Part shown: in pieces, positions 35,252-44,198 of the stretch
How positions within the stretch are numbered: position 1 is the first letter of the stretch
Layout of the letters: every line of letters begins with the position of its first letter
Assembly (NCBI GenBank): GCA_963799395.1
Contig: CAWCWZ010000060.1
Coordinates: forward strand, 27,326 to 91,325
Direction of reading: 5' to 3'
DNA from: Bog-752 sp963799395
GTDB taxonomy: Bacteria > Actinomycetota > Thermoleophilia > UBA2241
DNA length: 64,000 nucleotides
Program-made: the position numbers and the translations under genes
Notes under the pieces: model-generated
What the model was told of the DNA's origin: nothing
What the model saw: the letters and a program-made list of their open reading frames with translations, nothing else
Database searches by the model: none

Positions 35252-36811
35252 ATGGGTAGCCTCGAGCGACACCCGACACGAGCCCGGCTCCGCGCCCGGC
35301 GGGCGGCGCTCGCCATACTGCTGCTGGCGACGCTCGCGACCGCGCTCGCCGTGCTGCCCACCGCGGCCGCTTCGTCGGACTCCGGGGCGCGGGCCACGAT
35401 AGCCCAGGTCGGCGGCGACGCGTCGGGGGCGGTGGCGGTCGACGCGGCCACGGCCAGCAACGTGACCACCGGCACGTACAGCCCTCTGCCGGGCGTCGCG
35501 ATGGCGACCGATCCCGCCGTCACCAGTTCGACCTGCTCTTCGTACCTGGTCGGGAGCTCGCTCGTATCGGCCGCCACGGTCACGGCCGGCGGCGTGAGCC
35601 TGCTGGACGGCGTCGTGACCGCGACCGTCAAGCTCACGGCGACGGCCACCGTGCTCGACGGCGACGCCCAGGTGACGACGGCCGGCAGCGCCGTTACGGT
35701 GACGCACGTCGCCGGCGTCGACGACACCGCGATCCCGTCCCAGGGCGTCGTCACGGTGCCCGGCGTCGGCACGCTCACGATCCTCCAGGAAAGCTCCGAG
35801 GCCGGCGGCGGCGAGGCCAGCGCCACGCTCGTCGGCCTGTTGCTCCACCTGGACACCGCCACCGACGGCGTGCCGGGCGGCACCGACATCATCGTCGGCT
35901 CGCTCGCCGTGCGCGCCGATCAGGCGACCCTCGATGTCCTGCTCGGCACGCCGACCCCCACGCCCACGCCGACCCCGAGCCGCACGGTGACGCCCACCCC
36001 CCGGCCGACGAGCACCACGACCCTGCGGCCGACGCCCAGCACGGCGCCGAGCTCTTCGTACCCGGCCGCGAGCTACCCGACCATGCCGGCGCCAGCCACG
36101 CCGTCACCCGCGATCCTCGCCCGGTTCCCCGGCGCCGTGTTCCCGGTCGTCGGCTCCTACACCTACACCGACACCTTCGGCGCCTACCGGGCCGACATGC
36201 CCAACAAGCGGCACGAAGGCGACGACATCTTCGCGAGCTACGGAACGCCGGTCGTGGCCGTGCAGGACGGCGTCATCACCGGCCTCAGCACCACGCCGAT
36301 CGGCGGCAACAACATCCATCTCACGACGAGCCGCGGCGACTACTTCTACTACGCTCACCTGTCGCGCTTCGCCACTGGCCTCGTCCAGGGCCAGCGGGTG
36401 GTCGCCGGCCAGACGATCGGCTACGTGGGCAACACCGGCGACGCCAAGACCACGTCGCCGCACCTGCATTTCGAGATCCATCCCGACGGCGGTCCGGCCG
36501 TCGACCCCACGCCGTACCTCGACGCCTGGCGAGCGGCCGGCCACCTGGTGACGACGAGCCAGAGCGCCCAGCAGCTCGCCGGCGCCACTCCCACGCCGTC
36601 GCCCTCGGCCGACGACCCCGCCATCGACGCGGCCGTGCAGCAGGCGGCCGACGGCTTCGCCGCCCTCCAGGCCGAGATCACGAGTGGCGGCCGCTCGGCG
36701 CCGGGGCACGGCAGTCCACTCGGTCCGGTCGGCGCGGTGCTGCTGGTCGTCAACACCGCGGGCGCGCTGCTCGTCAAGCGCCTGCAGCTCGGCGCCGTGC
36801 TGCTGCCCTAG
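35252..36811 (+). CDS. Secreted M23-family peptidase with actinobacterial anchor-type domain
   Basis: A 519-residue exported protein. Residues 1-45 form a signal peptide: an Arg-rich start, then AALAILLLATLATALAVLPTAAA. Residues 50-230 form a beta-rich domain with SSTCSSYL, like the choice-of-anchor P proteins of actinobacteria. A Thr/Pro-rich linker (about 235-290) follows. The M23 (LytM) domain spans about 310-430, with zinc ligands in KRHEGDDIFASYGTPV (H-x3-D) and TSPHLHFEIH (H-x-H), plus YYAHLSRFATGLVQGQ. It probably cuts peptidoglycan cross-links or acts as a scaffold. The C-terminus has a hydrophobic stretch, GAVLLVVNTAGALLV. A TATACT box lies 12 bases before the ATG. It ends in TAG. 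Confidence 0.85.
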   Translation: MGSLERHPTRARLRARRAALAILLLATLATALAVLPTAAASSDSGARATIAQVGGDASGAVAVDAATASNVTTGTYSPLPGVAMATDPAVTSSTCSSYLVGSSLVSAATVTAGGVSLLDGVVTATVKLTATATVLDGDAQVTTAGSAVTVTHVAGVDDTAIPSQGVVTVPGVGTLTILQESSEAGGGEASATLVGLLLHLDTATDGVPGGTDIIVGSLAVRADQATLDVLLGTPTPTPTPTPSRTVTPTPRPTSTTTLRPTPSTAPSSSYPAASYPTMPAPATPSPAILARFPGAVFPVVGSYTYTDTFGAYRADMPNKRHEGDDIFASYGTPVVAVQDGVITGLSTTPIGGNNIHLTTSRGDYFYYAHLSRFATGLVQGQRVVAGQTIGYVGNTGDAKTTSPHLHFEIHPDGGPAVDPTPYLDAWRAAGHLVTTSQSAQQLAGATPTPSPSADDPAIDAAVQQAADGFAALQAEITSGGRSAPGHGSPLGPVGAVLLVVNTAGALLVKRLQLGAVLLP

Positions 36812-36869
36812 CGTCTTCACGACGGCTGCGAGCCGGGACGCGAGAGAGAGCGGACCATCGGGGAGCGGA

Positions 36870-36945
36870 TGGAGCGGATGACGGGACTCGAACCCGCGGT
36901 CTTCAGCTTGGGAAGCTGACGCGTTACCAGCTACGCTACATCCGC
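36870..36945 (-). tRNA. tRNA-Gly (anticodon CCC)
   Basis: A complete 76-nt tRNA with encoded CCA (36872-36870). Acceptor GCGGATG (36945-36939) pairs perfectly with CATCCGC (36880-36874). The anticodon stem TCAGC/GCTGA encloses TTCCCAA, giving anticodon CCC, and the T-loop is a normal TTCGAGT. It lies alone between the M23 and M55 peptidase genes. A -10-like TATGGT is seen at 36967-36962. Confidence 0.95.
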
Positions 36946-37009
36946 ACCGGGCTCACAGTACACCATACCCGGCGCCGTCCCTTCAAGATTGGCCCGCGGT
37001 CGCGCCCGC

Positions 37010-37828
37010 TCACTCCACCGTGGCCGCAAGGCGCAGCGCCGCGAGGAACGTGGCGAACGTGGCCAGGAACCCGGGGCTCTCCATGCGGATGGTGCGGGCG
37101 TCGACGCGCTCGACCCCGGGGCAGAGCGCGGCCGCGTCGCAGTAGTCGGTGCGCGTGAACACGACGCGCAGCGAGCGTTCGTCCCAAGCGAGCGCCGCGG
37201 GTCGCTGCGCGGCCCGCGGCGCTCGCCGCGCACCGTCTCGCAGCAGGGTCCTCGTGACCTCGGGAGCGAGCAACCGGGCGCACGTCCTGGTGCGGGCCGC
37301 CTTGACGGCGATGCCCGTGACACCCGGCAGCAGCTCGCGGGCCTCGGCGACGGCGGCCTCGTCGCCCGAGACGAACACCACCGGCACGCCGAAGCAGCCG
37401 GCCACGGCGGCGTTCAGGGCCAACTCGCCGGCTTCGATCATGTCGTCGACCCGCACGCGGAAGACCTTGTAGGCGTAGGTGTGGTCGAGCACGGCGGCGG
37501 TCGTGCCGGCGCGGGCGTGATAGCCGACGAGCAGGGCCGCGTCGAAGCTCTCGTCGATGCCCGCCATCATGCCGAGGGGGGGCGGCGAGCCGCGCACCAG
37601 CCGCACGGCGGGCGGCAGCCCGTCCGCCGAGAGGTTGGCGCCGCGATCGTGGGCGTCGCAGACGACGATCTCGTCGGCGCCGCCGGCGAGACAGCCCTCG
37701 ATGACGGCGTCGAGGTCGCCCCGCATGAGCCTCCGGGCCTCCTCGTAGGCCGGGTTGCCGGGCTCGGTCTGCTCCTCGGTGACGACGCCGGTGCAGCCTT
37801 CGAGGTCGATGCTGACGAACAGCTTCAT
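37010..37828 (-). CDS. M55-family D-aminopeptidase (DppA-like)
   Basis: A 272-residue peptidase of the DppA family, zinc enzymes that remove D-amino acids, notably D-Ala, from short peptides. The N-terminus MKLFVSIDLEGCTGVVT carries the D-x-E metal ligands, EARRLMRGDLDAVIEG and ADEIVVCDAHDRGANL follow, then LVGYHARAGTTAAVLDHTY with the histidine ligands, and VFVSGDEAAVAEA. All match the family. It begins with ATG 37828, 49 bp after the M42 peptidase gene in the same direction. Together they suggest use of cell-wall or dietary peptides. No export signal is seen. Confidence 0.9.
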   Translation of the reverse strand: MKLFVSIDLEGCTGVVTEEQTEPGNPAYEEARRLMRGDLDAVIEGCLAGGADEIVVCDAHDRGANLSADGLPPAVRLVRGSPPPLGMMAGIDESFDAALLVGYHARAGTTAAVLDHTYAYKVFRVRVDDMIEAGELALNAAVAGCFGVPVVFVSGDEAAVAEARELLPGVTGIAVKAARTRTCARLLAPEVTRTLLRDGARRAPRAAQRPAALAWDERSLRVVFTRTDYCDAAALCPGVERVDARTIRMESPGFLATFATFLAALRLAATVE

Positions 37829-37877
37829 CGCTGTCTGCGACCCGAGGCGCCCGCGCCGGCGATCGTCGCGGCGCCGC

Positions 37878-38951
37878 TCAGGCCCGCGGCGTGAAGTAGC
37901 CCGGCTCGAACACCTCGCCGAGACGACGTACGAGAGCGGCCACGAGGCGAGCGGCCGTCTCGAGGTCGTCGAGCTGCGCGACCTCGTGGGGCGAGTGCAT
38001 GTAGCGCACCGGCATACCGAGGTTGAGGGCGGCCGTGCCGCCGCCGGCGGTCTGCAGACTCTCGTTGTCGGTCTGCGTGTCGCCGGGATAGGCCTTGACC
38101 TGCACCGGGATGCCCTCGGCGACCGCTACCTCCTGGAACAGGGCGAACAGGCCCGGGTTGCTGCCGCCGCCCCGTCCGAGCGAAGGACCGCCGCCGAGAA
38201 CCAGGGTCCCGCCGGCGCGCCGCGGGTCGACTTCGGGCTGGTCGGTGGCGAAGTCGGCGTCGATCACGATCACGCAGTCGGGCTGCTGGCGGCGCGCCTG
38301 GACCTGCGCTCCCATGAAGCGGGTCTCCTCCTGCACGGTCGAGAGCGCGGTGAGGGCGGCGGCCCCCGGAGCGCCGGCGTAGAGCTCGAGCGCCCGGGCC
38401 GCGACGTACACGCCGACGCGATCGTCGAGCGCCCGGCCGGCGACGATGCCGCCGGCGAGCTCGACGAAGTGCGGGCTGAAGATGACGGGGTCGCCACAGG
38501 CGATGCGCGCCAGCGCGGCGGCACGGTCGGGGGCGCCGATGTCGACCCACTGCTCGCTGAGCTCCGCGGCCTTGCCGCGCTCGGCTTCGGGGATCATGTG
38601 CGTCGGCCGCTTGCCAACGACTCCGTCGACCGGCCCCTCGCGACCCTGGATGACGACGGCGCGGCCGGGCAGCAGCAGCGGATCGACGCTGCCGAGCTTG
38701 TCGAAGTAGACGAACCCCTGCTCGTCGACCCAGGTCACCTGCAGACCGATCTGGTCGGCGTGAGCGGCCACGACGACGTGCGGCGCGGCGCCCGGATTGA
38801 CCGTGGCGGTGACGTTGCCGAGCACGTCGGTCTCGGGGGCGGCGACCGGCGCCAGGCGCCGGCGCACGACCTCCTGCACGGGCTGTTCGAAGCCGCTCGG
38901 CCCCGAAGCCAGCACCAGATCGCGCAGGAACGCGATGTCGGCTGTTCTCAC
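37878..38951 (-). CDS. M42-family aminopeptidase
   Basis: A 357-residue cobalt/zinc aminopeptidase of the M42 (FrvX/CelM/TET) family, usually forming cytoplasmic dodecamers that trim peptides. It shows LASGPSGFEQPVQEVV at the start, HVVVAAHADQIGLQV with metal ligands H and D, VDPLLLPGRAVVIQG, VVGKRPTHM, VAGRALDDRVGVY (Asp ligand), LSTVQEETRFMGA (catalytic EE), IVIDADFATDQPE and PVRYMHSPHEVA (last His). All active-site elements are intact. The start is GTG 38951, directly after a GGAGGT site. It leads the two-gene peptidase unit with M55. Confidence 0.92.
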   Translation of the reverse strand: MRTADIAFLRDLVLASGPSGFEQPVQEVVRRRLAPVAAPETDVLGNVTATVNPGAAPHVVVAAHADQIGLQVTWVDEQGFVYFDKLGSVDPLLLPGRAVVIQGREGPVDGVVGKRPTHMIPEAERGKAAELSEQWVDIGAPDRAAALARIACGDPVIFSPHFVELAGGIVAGRALDDRVGVYVAARALELYAGAPGAAALTALSTVQEETRFMGAQVQARRQQPDCVIVIDADFATDQPEVDPRRAGGTLVLGGGPSLGRGGGSNPGLFALFQEVAVAEGIPVQVKAYPGDTQTDNESLQTAGGGTAALNLGMPVRYMHSPHEVAQLDDLETAARLVAALVRRLGEVFEPGYFTPRA

Positions 38952-39292
38952 ACCTACCTCCTCTGATCGGGCCGCGCCATCCTATCAAAGGCCGGCCAGA
39001 CGCGCGTCGCGCCGGCCGGTCCGCACGGCCCTGCTCGGTGGTGTTCGGGATCGTCCGCATGGTCCACACTACGAACGTGCGACCCTGCGACGCGGGCCGA
39101 CCGCGGGCAGGCTCGTACCGTCTCACCTGGCTTTCAGCCGAACGAGGCGCGACCGCTGGCGCCGGTGTACGGCACTGGTTTATCGTGGTCGTTCTGAGGC
39201 TATGGTAGGGAGAGAGTACGAGGCGTCTCGGCCTGCTTTCCGATGGAGCGGCCGTCGATCGGCAAGACGAAGCTACGAAAGGGGGCGGGCGC
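38952..39292. other. Divergent intergenic region, M42/BlaI-type regulator
   Basis: A 341-bp gap between divergent genes. A GGAGG site belongs to M42 and a GGGGG site to the regulator. A weak -10-like TATGGT occurs on the plus strand at 39201-39206. I see no RNA gene, clear palindromic operator or other coding frame. Confidence 0.5.
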
Positions 39293-39712
39293 ATGGAACG
39301 CATCAGACCAAAATGGCTCAAGAGCACCAAGGGTGCTCCCTTCACGGGGATCGGTTCGCTCGAGGCCGACATCCTCGCGATCATCTGGGAGCGCCAGCAG
39401 GCGACGGTGCGCGACGTCTACGAGACGCTCCGCGAGCAGCGCCAGATCGCCTACACGACCGTCATGACGGTCATGAACAACCTGGTCAAGAAGGAGCTGC
39501 TGACGCAGGACCGCACCAGCATCGCCTACGTCTACACGCCGGCCATCCCGGGCAACGAGGTGGCCAGCACGATCCTCGACAGCGTCGTCCAGCGGTTGTT
39601 TCGCGGCCGGACCAACCTCGCGCTCTCGCATCTGCTGGGGCTCGAGCGCGACCTCGACCCGGAGCAGGCCGAAGAGCTGCGCAAGTACGCCGAGAAGCAC
39701 TTCGTCGCCTGA
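39293..39712 (+). CDS. BlaI/MecI/CopY-family transcriptional regulator
   Basis: A 139-residue winged-helix repressor of the penicillinase-repressor family. Seen are GSLEADILAIIWERQQATVRDVYETL, the DNA-contacting helix region, and IAYTTVMTVMNNLVKKELL, the strongly conserved recognition helix and wing segment. A C-terminal helical dimerisation part follows. BlaI-type repressors control beta-lactamase, copper ATPase or other genes; no BlaR-type sensor protease is adjacent, so the signal is unknown. The ATG follows GGGGGCGGG. It may regulate itself and the divergent peptidase unit. A strong terminator closes the gene. Confidence 0.88.
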   Translation: MERIRPKWLKSTKGAPFTGIGSLEADILAIIWERQQATVRDVYETLREQRQIAYTTVMTVMNNLVKKELLTQDRTSIAYVYTPAIPGNEVASTILDSVVQRLFRGRTNLALSHLLGLERDLDPEQAEELRKYAEKHFVA

Positions 39713-39751
39713 CCGCGGGCGGCCTGCCGGCCGCGATCTTCCGGCGTGACG

Positions 39752-39791
39752 CGGGCGGCGGCGGGTCGCGCGAGCGACCCGCCGCCGCCCG
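39752..39791. terminator. Terminator between blaI-type regulator and argS
   Basis: An 18-bp perfect stem (39752-39769 with 39774-39791) with loop GCGA, followed on the plus strand by the T-rich TTCTCCTT. It can serve both convergent genes. Confidence 0.75.
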
Positions 39792-39837
39792 TTCTCCTTG
39801 AGTCCGGCCCCCGTGGCCGCGCGGCGAGCGCCGGCGC

Positions 39838-41595
39838 CTACATGCTCTGCGGCGCGCTCACCCCGAGCAGCTCCAGTCCCCTCGCTAGCGTCGCGCGCGT
39901 CGCCACGCACAGGCCCGTACGGAAGGCCGCCACCTCGGGATCGTCGGTCAGCACCCGGCAGTTGCGGTAGAAGACGTGGAACTCGGTGGCAAGCTCGCCG
40001 AGGTAGGCGTGCACGCGGTGCGGGCCGCGCCGTTCGACGGCCTCGAGGACGACGAGCGGGAACCTCGCGAGGGTGCGCACCAGATTGCGCTCGTAGGCAC
40101 CGACCTCGACGTCGCCGAACGACGACCCCGGCGCCGTTCCTGCCGCCTCGCCGCCCTCGTCCGCGGCCAGATTGCGCAGCACGCTGCAGATCCGGGCGTG
40201 GGCGTACTGCACGTAGTAGACGGGGTTCTTGCTCGACTGCTCCACTGCGAGATCGAGATCGAGGTCGAGTGTCGAGTCGTGACTGCGGGCGACCATGAAG
40301 AAGCGCACGGCGTCGACCCCGATGGCGTCGATCAGGTCGTCGACCGTGACGATATCGCCGCGGCGCTTCGACATGCGCCGCGACACGCCGCTTTCGAGCA
40401 GGTTCACGAGCTGGCCGATGATCAGCTCGAGGCGGTCGGGGTCGTGCGGCGGCAGGGCGGTGAACATGGCTTTCATGCGCGGCACGTAGCCGTGGTGGTC
40501 GGCGCCCCAGATGTCGATCAGGTGGCCAAACCCACGGTCCATCTTGTCGCGGTGGTAGGCGATGTCGGAGAGGAAGTACGTGGGCGCCCCGGTCTTGCGG
40601 ATCAGCACCCGGTCCTTGTCGTCGCCGTAGTCGGTGGTGCGCAGCCACACGGCGCCGTCGGCGTCGAAGAGCTCGCCGTCGCCGTCGAGCTCGCGCAGGG
40701 CCTTGCCGACCTCGCCGGCGAAGCCGCGATGGGCCGGACCACCGTCGTACAGCGAGGCCTCGCTCGTCCACACGTCGAACGGCACGCGCAGACGCTCGAG
40801 GGTCGAGCGGAACCGACCGAGGATGGCGTCGCGGCCCCATGCCTTGATCTCGTCGATCACCGCCGACGGCACCCGCGCCACCTCGGGCGCCGCGGTGGCC
40901 ACGGGCTCGCGGTAGCGCTCGCCGACCTCGTCGATCAGGCGGTCGGCGACCTCGAGCAGGTAGTCGCCCTGGTAGCCGTCGTCGGGCAGCGCCATCTCGA
41001 TCCCCAGGCGCTGCGCGTAGCGCGCGGCCAGCGACTGACCGAACTTCATCATCTGGGTGCCGAAGTCGTTGACGTAGAACTCGCGCGTCACTTCGTGGCC
41101 GGCGAAGGCGAACAGACGGCAGAGCGCGTCGCCCATCGACGCGTAGCGGGCGTGGCCGACGTGCAGCGGACCCGTCGGGTTGACGCTGACGAACTCGATA
41201 TTGACTTTCTGCCGGCGGTCGGCCGGCAGCACGTCGCGGCCGTGGTCGTCGCCGAGCGCCAGCATGTGCCGGGTCGCGCCGCGGTACCAGCCATCGTTCA
41301 GGAAGAGGTTGAGAAACCCCGGACCGGCGACCTCGTAGCGGGCGCAGATGCCGGCGCCGGGCGCCGCGCTCCAGCGCGCGCCGAGCTCGTCGGCCAGCTC
41401 GCGCGGGTTGCGGCCCGCCCGGCGCGCGACCGCCAGGGCGACGGGCGTCGAGACATCGCCGAACTCGGGCTTGGGCGGCAGCGTCAGCTCGGCCGCCGCC
41501 GGTTCACCGGGAACGATCGTGGCGAGCGTTCGCTCGAGCGACCGTCCGAGACCGGTCAGTCCGTACAGCTCCTCGTGCTCGTCGCGATCGCTCAT
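39838..41595 (-). CDS. argS: Arginyl-tRNA synthetase
   Basis: A class I synthetase of 585 residues charging tRNA-Arg. The N-terminal additional domain recognises the D-loop. The ATP motif reads PTGPLHVGHAR (HVGH in place of HIGH) near residue 135, followed by YVNDFGTQMMKFG. IDIWGADHHGYVPRMKAM lies in the catalytic core, and RMSKRRGD stands where KMSKS usually is, a common ArgS variation. The C-terminal helical domain with YYVQYAHARICSVLR binds the anticodon. The protein is full length and starts at ATG 41595. It ends in TAG. rlmH lies just upstream on the same strand. Confidence 0.97.
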   Translation of the reverse strand: MSDRDEHEELYGLTGLGRSLERTLATIVPGEPAAAELTLPPKPEFGDVSTPVALAVARRAGRNPRELADELGARWSAAPGAGICARYEVAGPGFLNLFLNDGWYRGATRHMLALGDDHGRDVLPADRRQKVNIEFVSVNPTGPLHVGHARYASMGDALCRLFAFAGHEVTREFYVNDFGTQMMKFGQSLAARYAQRLGIEMALPDDGYQGDYLLEVADRLIDEVGERYREPVATAAPEVARVPSAVIDEIKAWGRDAILGRFRSTLERLRVPFDVWTSEASLYDGGPAHRGFAGEVGKALRELDGDGELFDADGAVWLRTTDYGDDKDRVLIRKTGAPTYFLSDIAYHRDKMDRGFGHLIDIWGADHHGYVPRMKAMFTALPPHDPDRLELIIGQLVNLLESGVSRRMSKRRGDIVTVDDLIDAIGVDAVRFFMVARSHDSTLDLDLDLAVEQSSKNPVYYVQYAHARICSVLRNLAADEGGEAAGTAPGSSFGDVEVGAYERNLVRTLARFPLVVLEAVERRGPHRVHAYLGELATEFHVFYRNCRVLTDDPEVAAFRTGLCVATRATLARGLELLGVSAPQSM

Positions 41596-41664
41596 CTTGA
41601 ACCGTCTCCCTTGCCTTGCGCGGCGGCCGTGTCGCCCGGCGCGTCGTCGCCCTGATCGTGCGCC

Positions 41665-42147
41665 CTAGTGATGGTACGTCTCGCCGCGGGCGATCTTCAG
41701 CCCGCGGAAGAGCTGTTCGGCCAGCACCACCCGGGCGAGCTGGTGTGGCAGCGTGAGCGGCGACAGCGACAGCAGCTCGTGCGCGGCCGCCTTGACGTCG
41801 TCGGCCAGGCCCAGCGAACCGCCCAGCACGAACGTCACCGGCCCCGCCTGCGACCACGCCTGCAAACGGGCCGCGAAGCGCTCGCTGTCGTAGCCGCGGC
41901 CGGCCGCGTCGAGCGCCACGACCACGCCGCCCGCCGGCAGGCCCGACAGAAGACGCCGGCCTTCGTCGCGCAGCACCTCACCGGCCGCACGGCCGCGCAG
42001 CGGGACCTCGCGCACCTCGCGGACCGAGAGCCGGCAGAGCCCGGCGATCAGCCGCTCGTAGTGCGCGAAGGCCGGCCGCAGGTCGGCGTCGAGACGGCCG
42101 ACGGCGAGGATCTCGAGACGCTCGGGCACGGCAGGCAACGCTACCAC
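41665..42147 (-). CDS. rlmH: 23S rRNA (pseudouridine1915-N3)-methyltransferase RlmH
   Basis: RlmH is a SPOUT (knotted) methyltransferase that modifies helix 69 of the large ribosomal subunit. The 160-residue protein shows LEILAVGRLDADLRPAFAHYERLI at the start, VVVALDAAGRGYDSERFA, the SAM-knot VTFVLGGSLGLADDV and the C-terminal LPHQLARVVLAEQLFRGLKIARGETYHH, the strongest family signature. Start choice is unsure: GTG 42147 gives about six extra residues over the usual start, and another GTG lies nearer. It ends in TAG. Confidence 0.95.
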   Translation of the reverse strand: MVALPAVPERLEILAVGRLDADLRPAFAHYERLIAGLCRLSVREVREVPLRGRAAGEVLRDEGRRLLSGLPAGGVVVALDAAGRGYDSERFAARLQAWSQAGPVTFVLGGSLGLADDVKAAAHELLSLSPLTLPHQLARVVLAEQLFRGLKIARGETYHH

Positions 42148-42210
42148 GGGGCTCGCCGCGAGGGCAACGCCAGGCGCCCAGGCGGGCCGTGACGGCCCGT
42201 CCTGCCCGCC

Positions 42211-43398
42211 TCACTCGGGCTGCTGCCGAGGCTCCTGCTGGGGCGGCGAGAAGAAGCCGATCTGGCCGTCGCCGCGGGACTTGGCCACGTACATGGTCGT
42301 CGTCGCCTTGGCGACGAGCTCCTCGACGATGGCGCCGTCGTCGGGGAAGGTCGCCACCCCGGCGCTGGCGCTGAGCGTGAAGCTGCGCCCGTCGACTTCG
42401 CAGCGCATCTCGCCGAGCGCCGCCCGCAGACGCCCGAGGACGAGGTCGGCCTGGGCGTCGCCGGTCTCGGGCAGCACGAGCAGGAACTCGTCGGCGCCGT
42501 AGCGGCAGGTGAGGTCGCACTGGCGCAGCAGGGCGCGCAGCTGGTCGGCCCACTGACGCAGCACGGCGTCGCCGCCGTCCTGGCCGACCGCCTCGTTGAC
42601 CTTGGCGAAGCCGTCGATGTCGAGCATGACGAAGGCGACCGTGCGCTCGTGGCGGCGCGCCCGGGCGAGCTCGAGCGCCGCGTGCTCACGCAGATGGCGG
42701 AAGTTGTACATGCCCGTCAGCGCGTCGCGCGTCTCGGCGTAACGGTGGTCGCCCACCAGCCGCAGGTTCTCGAGGGCGACGTCGGACTGGTCGGCGAGGC
42801 CCGACAACAGGCGGCGCTGCACCTCGCGCTGCGAGCCGTCTTCGGCGTAGACGTAGCCGTCGGCGTCGGAGTTGTAGGCCTCGAACTGGCAGACGGTGTC
42901 GCCCAGGCCCCAGCAGAGGGTCTCCTTGGTGATGACGGCGGTGCCGGTGATGCGCTCGAGCACGCCGTCGACGAGGCCGCGCTCGAAGTCGCAGAGCGCG
43001 CTGCCGGTGGCGGGCAGGCGGTAGCAGGTCATGCACTTGGACAGCTTGACCAGGATCTTCTCTTCGTCGAGCTCGACCTCGAGCTCGCCGAGCATCATCG
43101 CCGCGAACCACGACTTGAGGTCCTGGATCGAGCGCAGCTCGAGATTGCGGCTGAAGCGCTTGGCGGCGACGTACATGATCGCGCCCGAGCTGGCGCCGAG
43201 CGCTTCGGGCAGCAGCACGAGCTGGACGAGCCGGAACAACGCCGGCGGGACGCACACTTCGTTGTCGGGCGCTTCGAGGATCTGCGCCGCCGTGGGCACG
43301 GTGCGCGGCTCTTCGGGGCCGGTGAGGGCGATCAGGTTGCCGAGCGTGTGCGCGAACAGGTCGGCGAGCGTGAGCTCCTCGCGTGAGCGTATGGCCAT
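42211..43398 (-). CDS. V4R-type sensor domain with GGDEF domain
   Basis: A 395-residue signalling protein. The N-terminal half includes a V4R-like ligand or metal-sensing region with conserved cysteines: KCMTCYRLPATGSALCDFERGLVDGVLE then TLCWGLGDTVCQFE. The C-terminal half is a diguanylate cyclase domain, with DALTGMYNFRHL, FVMLDIDGFAKVNE and the active-site loop RYGADEFLLVLPE. The loop is GADEF, not GGDEF, so cyclase activity is possible but not certain. The inhibitory RxxD site upstream is not obvious. The ATG 43398 follows GGGGGGG. It is divergent from the folate cycloligase gene. Confidence 0.82.
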   Translation of the reverse strand: MAIRSREELTLADLFAHTLGNLIALTGPEEPRTVPTAAQILEAPDNEVCVPPALFRLVQLVLLPEALGASSGAIMYVAAKRFSRNLELRSIQDLKSWFAAMMLGELEVELDEEKILVKLSKCMTCYRLPATGSALCDFERGLVDGVLERITGTAVITKETLCWGLGDTVCQFEAYNSDADGYVYAEDGSQREVQRRLLSGLADQSDVALENLRLVGDHRYAETRDALTGMYNFRHLREHAALELARARRHERTVAFVMLDIDGFAKVNEAVGQDGGDAVLRQWADQLRALLRQCDLTCRYGADEFLLVLPETGDAQADLVLGRLRAALGEMRCEVDGRSFTLSASAGVATFPDDGAIVEELVAKATTTMYVAKSRGDGQIGFFSPPQQEPRQQPE

Positions 43399-43478
43399 CG
43401 ACGCCCCCCCTACGCAACGGACCCTGACCACCGTTGCCTTGCCTTCCGTTCGCCGGGCCGCAAGCGTCGCCGCCCGGC

Positions 43479-43484
43479 TATACT
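43479..43484 (+). promoter_or_regulatory. -10 element for the 5-formyl-THF cycloligase gene
   Basis: TATACT about 46 bases before the GTG at 43530, in a 131-bp gap with a divergent gene. No good -35 box is seen at 16-18 bases, so this is tentative. Confidence 0.38.
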
Positions 43485-43529
43485 TCGGTCTGGACCCGAG
43501 TATACGACACAAGTAGGGACGCGCGAGCC

Positions 43530-44177
43530 GTGAACCGACCCACAGACGAGCGCAGCGTTGCCGGAGCTGGCAACGACGATCCCGTCGCGGCCAAACGGGC
43601 GCTGCGCGAGCAGGTGCTCGAGCGGCGCGACGCGATGGCGGGCGCAGAGCGCCGCACCTGCGGCGCGGCGCTCTGCGCCCGCCTCACCGCCCTGCCCATG
43701 GTGGCCGCCGCCCGCACCGTCCTCTGCTTCGCCTCGTTTCGCAGCGAGGTCGACACGGCGCCGTTCATCGGCTGGTGCCTCGCGCGCGGCATCGCCGTCG
43801 CGCTGCCGCGCATCGTCGGTCCCCACCACCTGGAGGCCTTCGCCGTGACCGATCCGCGGCGCGACCTTGTCGCCGGCCGCTGGGACATTCCCGAGCCGCG
43901 ACCCGGTCTGCCGCTGGTCGACCCCGCCACGATCGATGTCGTCATCGTGCCCGGCTCGGCGTTCGATCGGGAGGGCAGGCGCATGGGGTACGGCGGCGGC
44001 TTCTACGACACGTTCCTTTCGCGCACGCGTGCCGACGCCTGCCGGATCGGCATCGGCTTCGATCTGCAGATGGTCGAGCATGTGCCGTGCGAGGCCCACG
44101 ACTTGTGCGTCGATCTGGTCGTGACCGAGAGCTGCGCGATCGAGACCGTCCCCCGGCGGCCCGCCGCGGAGAGGTAG
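43530..44177 (+). CDS. 5-formyltetrahydrofolate cyclo-ligase
   Basis: This ATP-dependent enzyme returns 5-formyl-THF to 5,10-methenyl-THF. The 215-residue protein has KRALREQVLERRDAM near the N-terminus, CFASFRSEVDTAPFIGWC, and the family signature VPGSAFDREGRRMGYGGGFYDTFL. It fits the one-carbon folate genes at 25-29 kb. The GTG start at 43530 precedes VNRPTDE; the open frame extends 32 codons further upstream without similarity. The gene ends in TAG at 44175-44177. The next codon (ATG 44178) is in the same frame and leads into ddl, so amber readthrough would fuse the two proteins. Confidence 0.9.
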   Translation: MNRPTDERSVAGAGNDDPVAAKRALREQVLERRDAMAGAERRTCGAALCARLTALPMVAAARTVLCFASFRSEVDTAPFIGWCLARGIAVALPRIVGPHHLEAFAVTDPRRDLVAGRWDIPEPRPGLPLVDPATIDVVIVPGSAFDREGRRMGYGGGFYDTFLSRTRADACRIGIGFDLQMVEHVPCEAHDLCVDLVVTESCAIETVPRRPAAER

Positions 44178-44198
44178 ATGGAGAGGAAGGAGTCCCAC

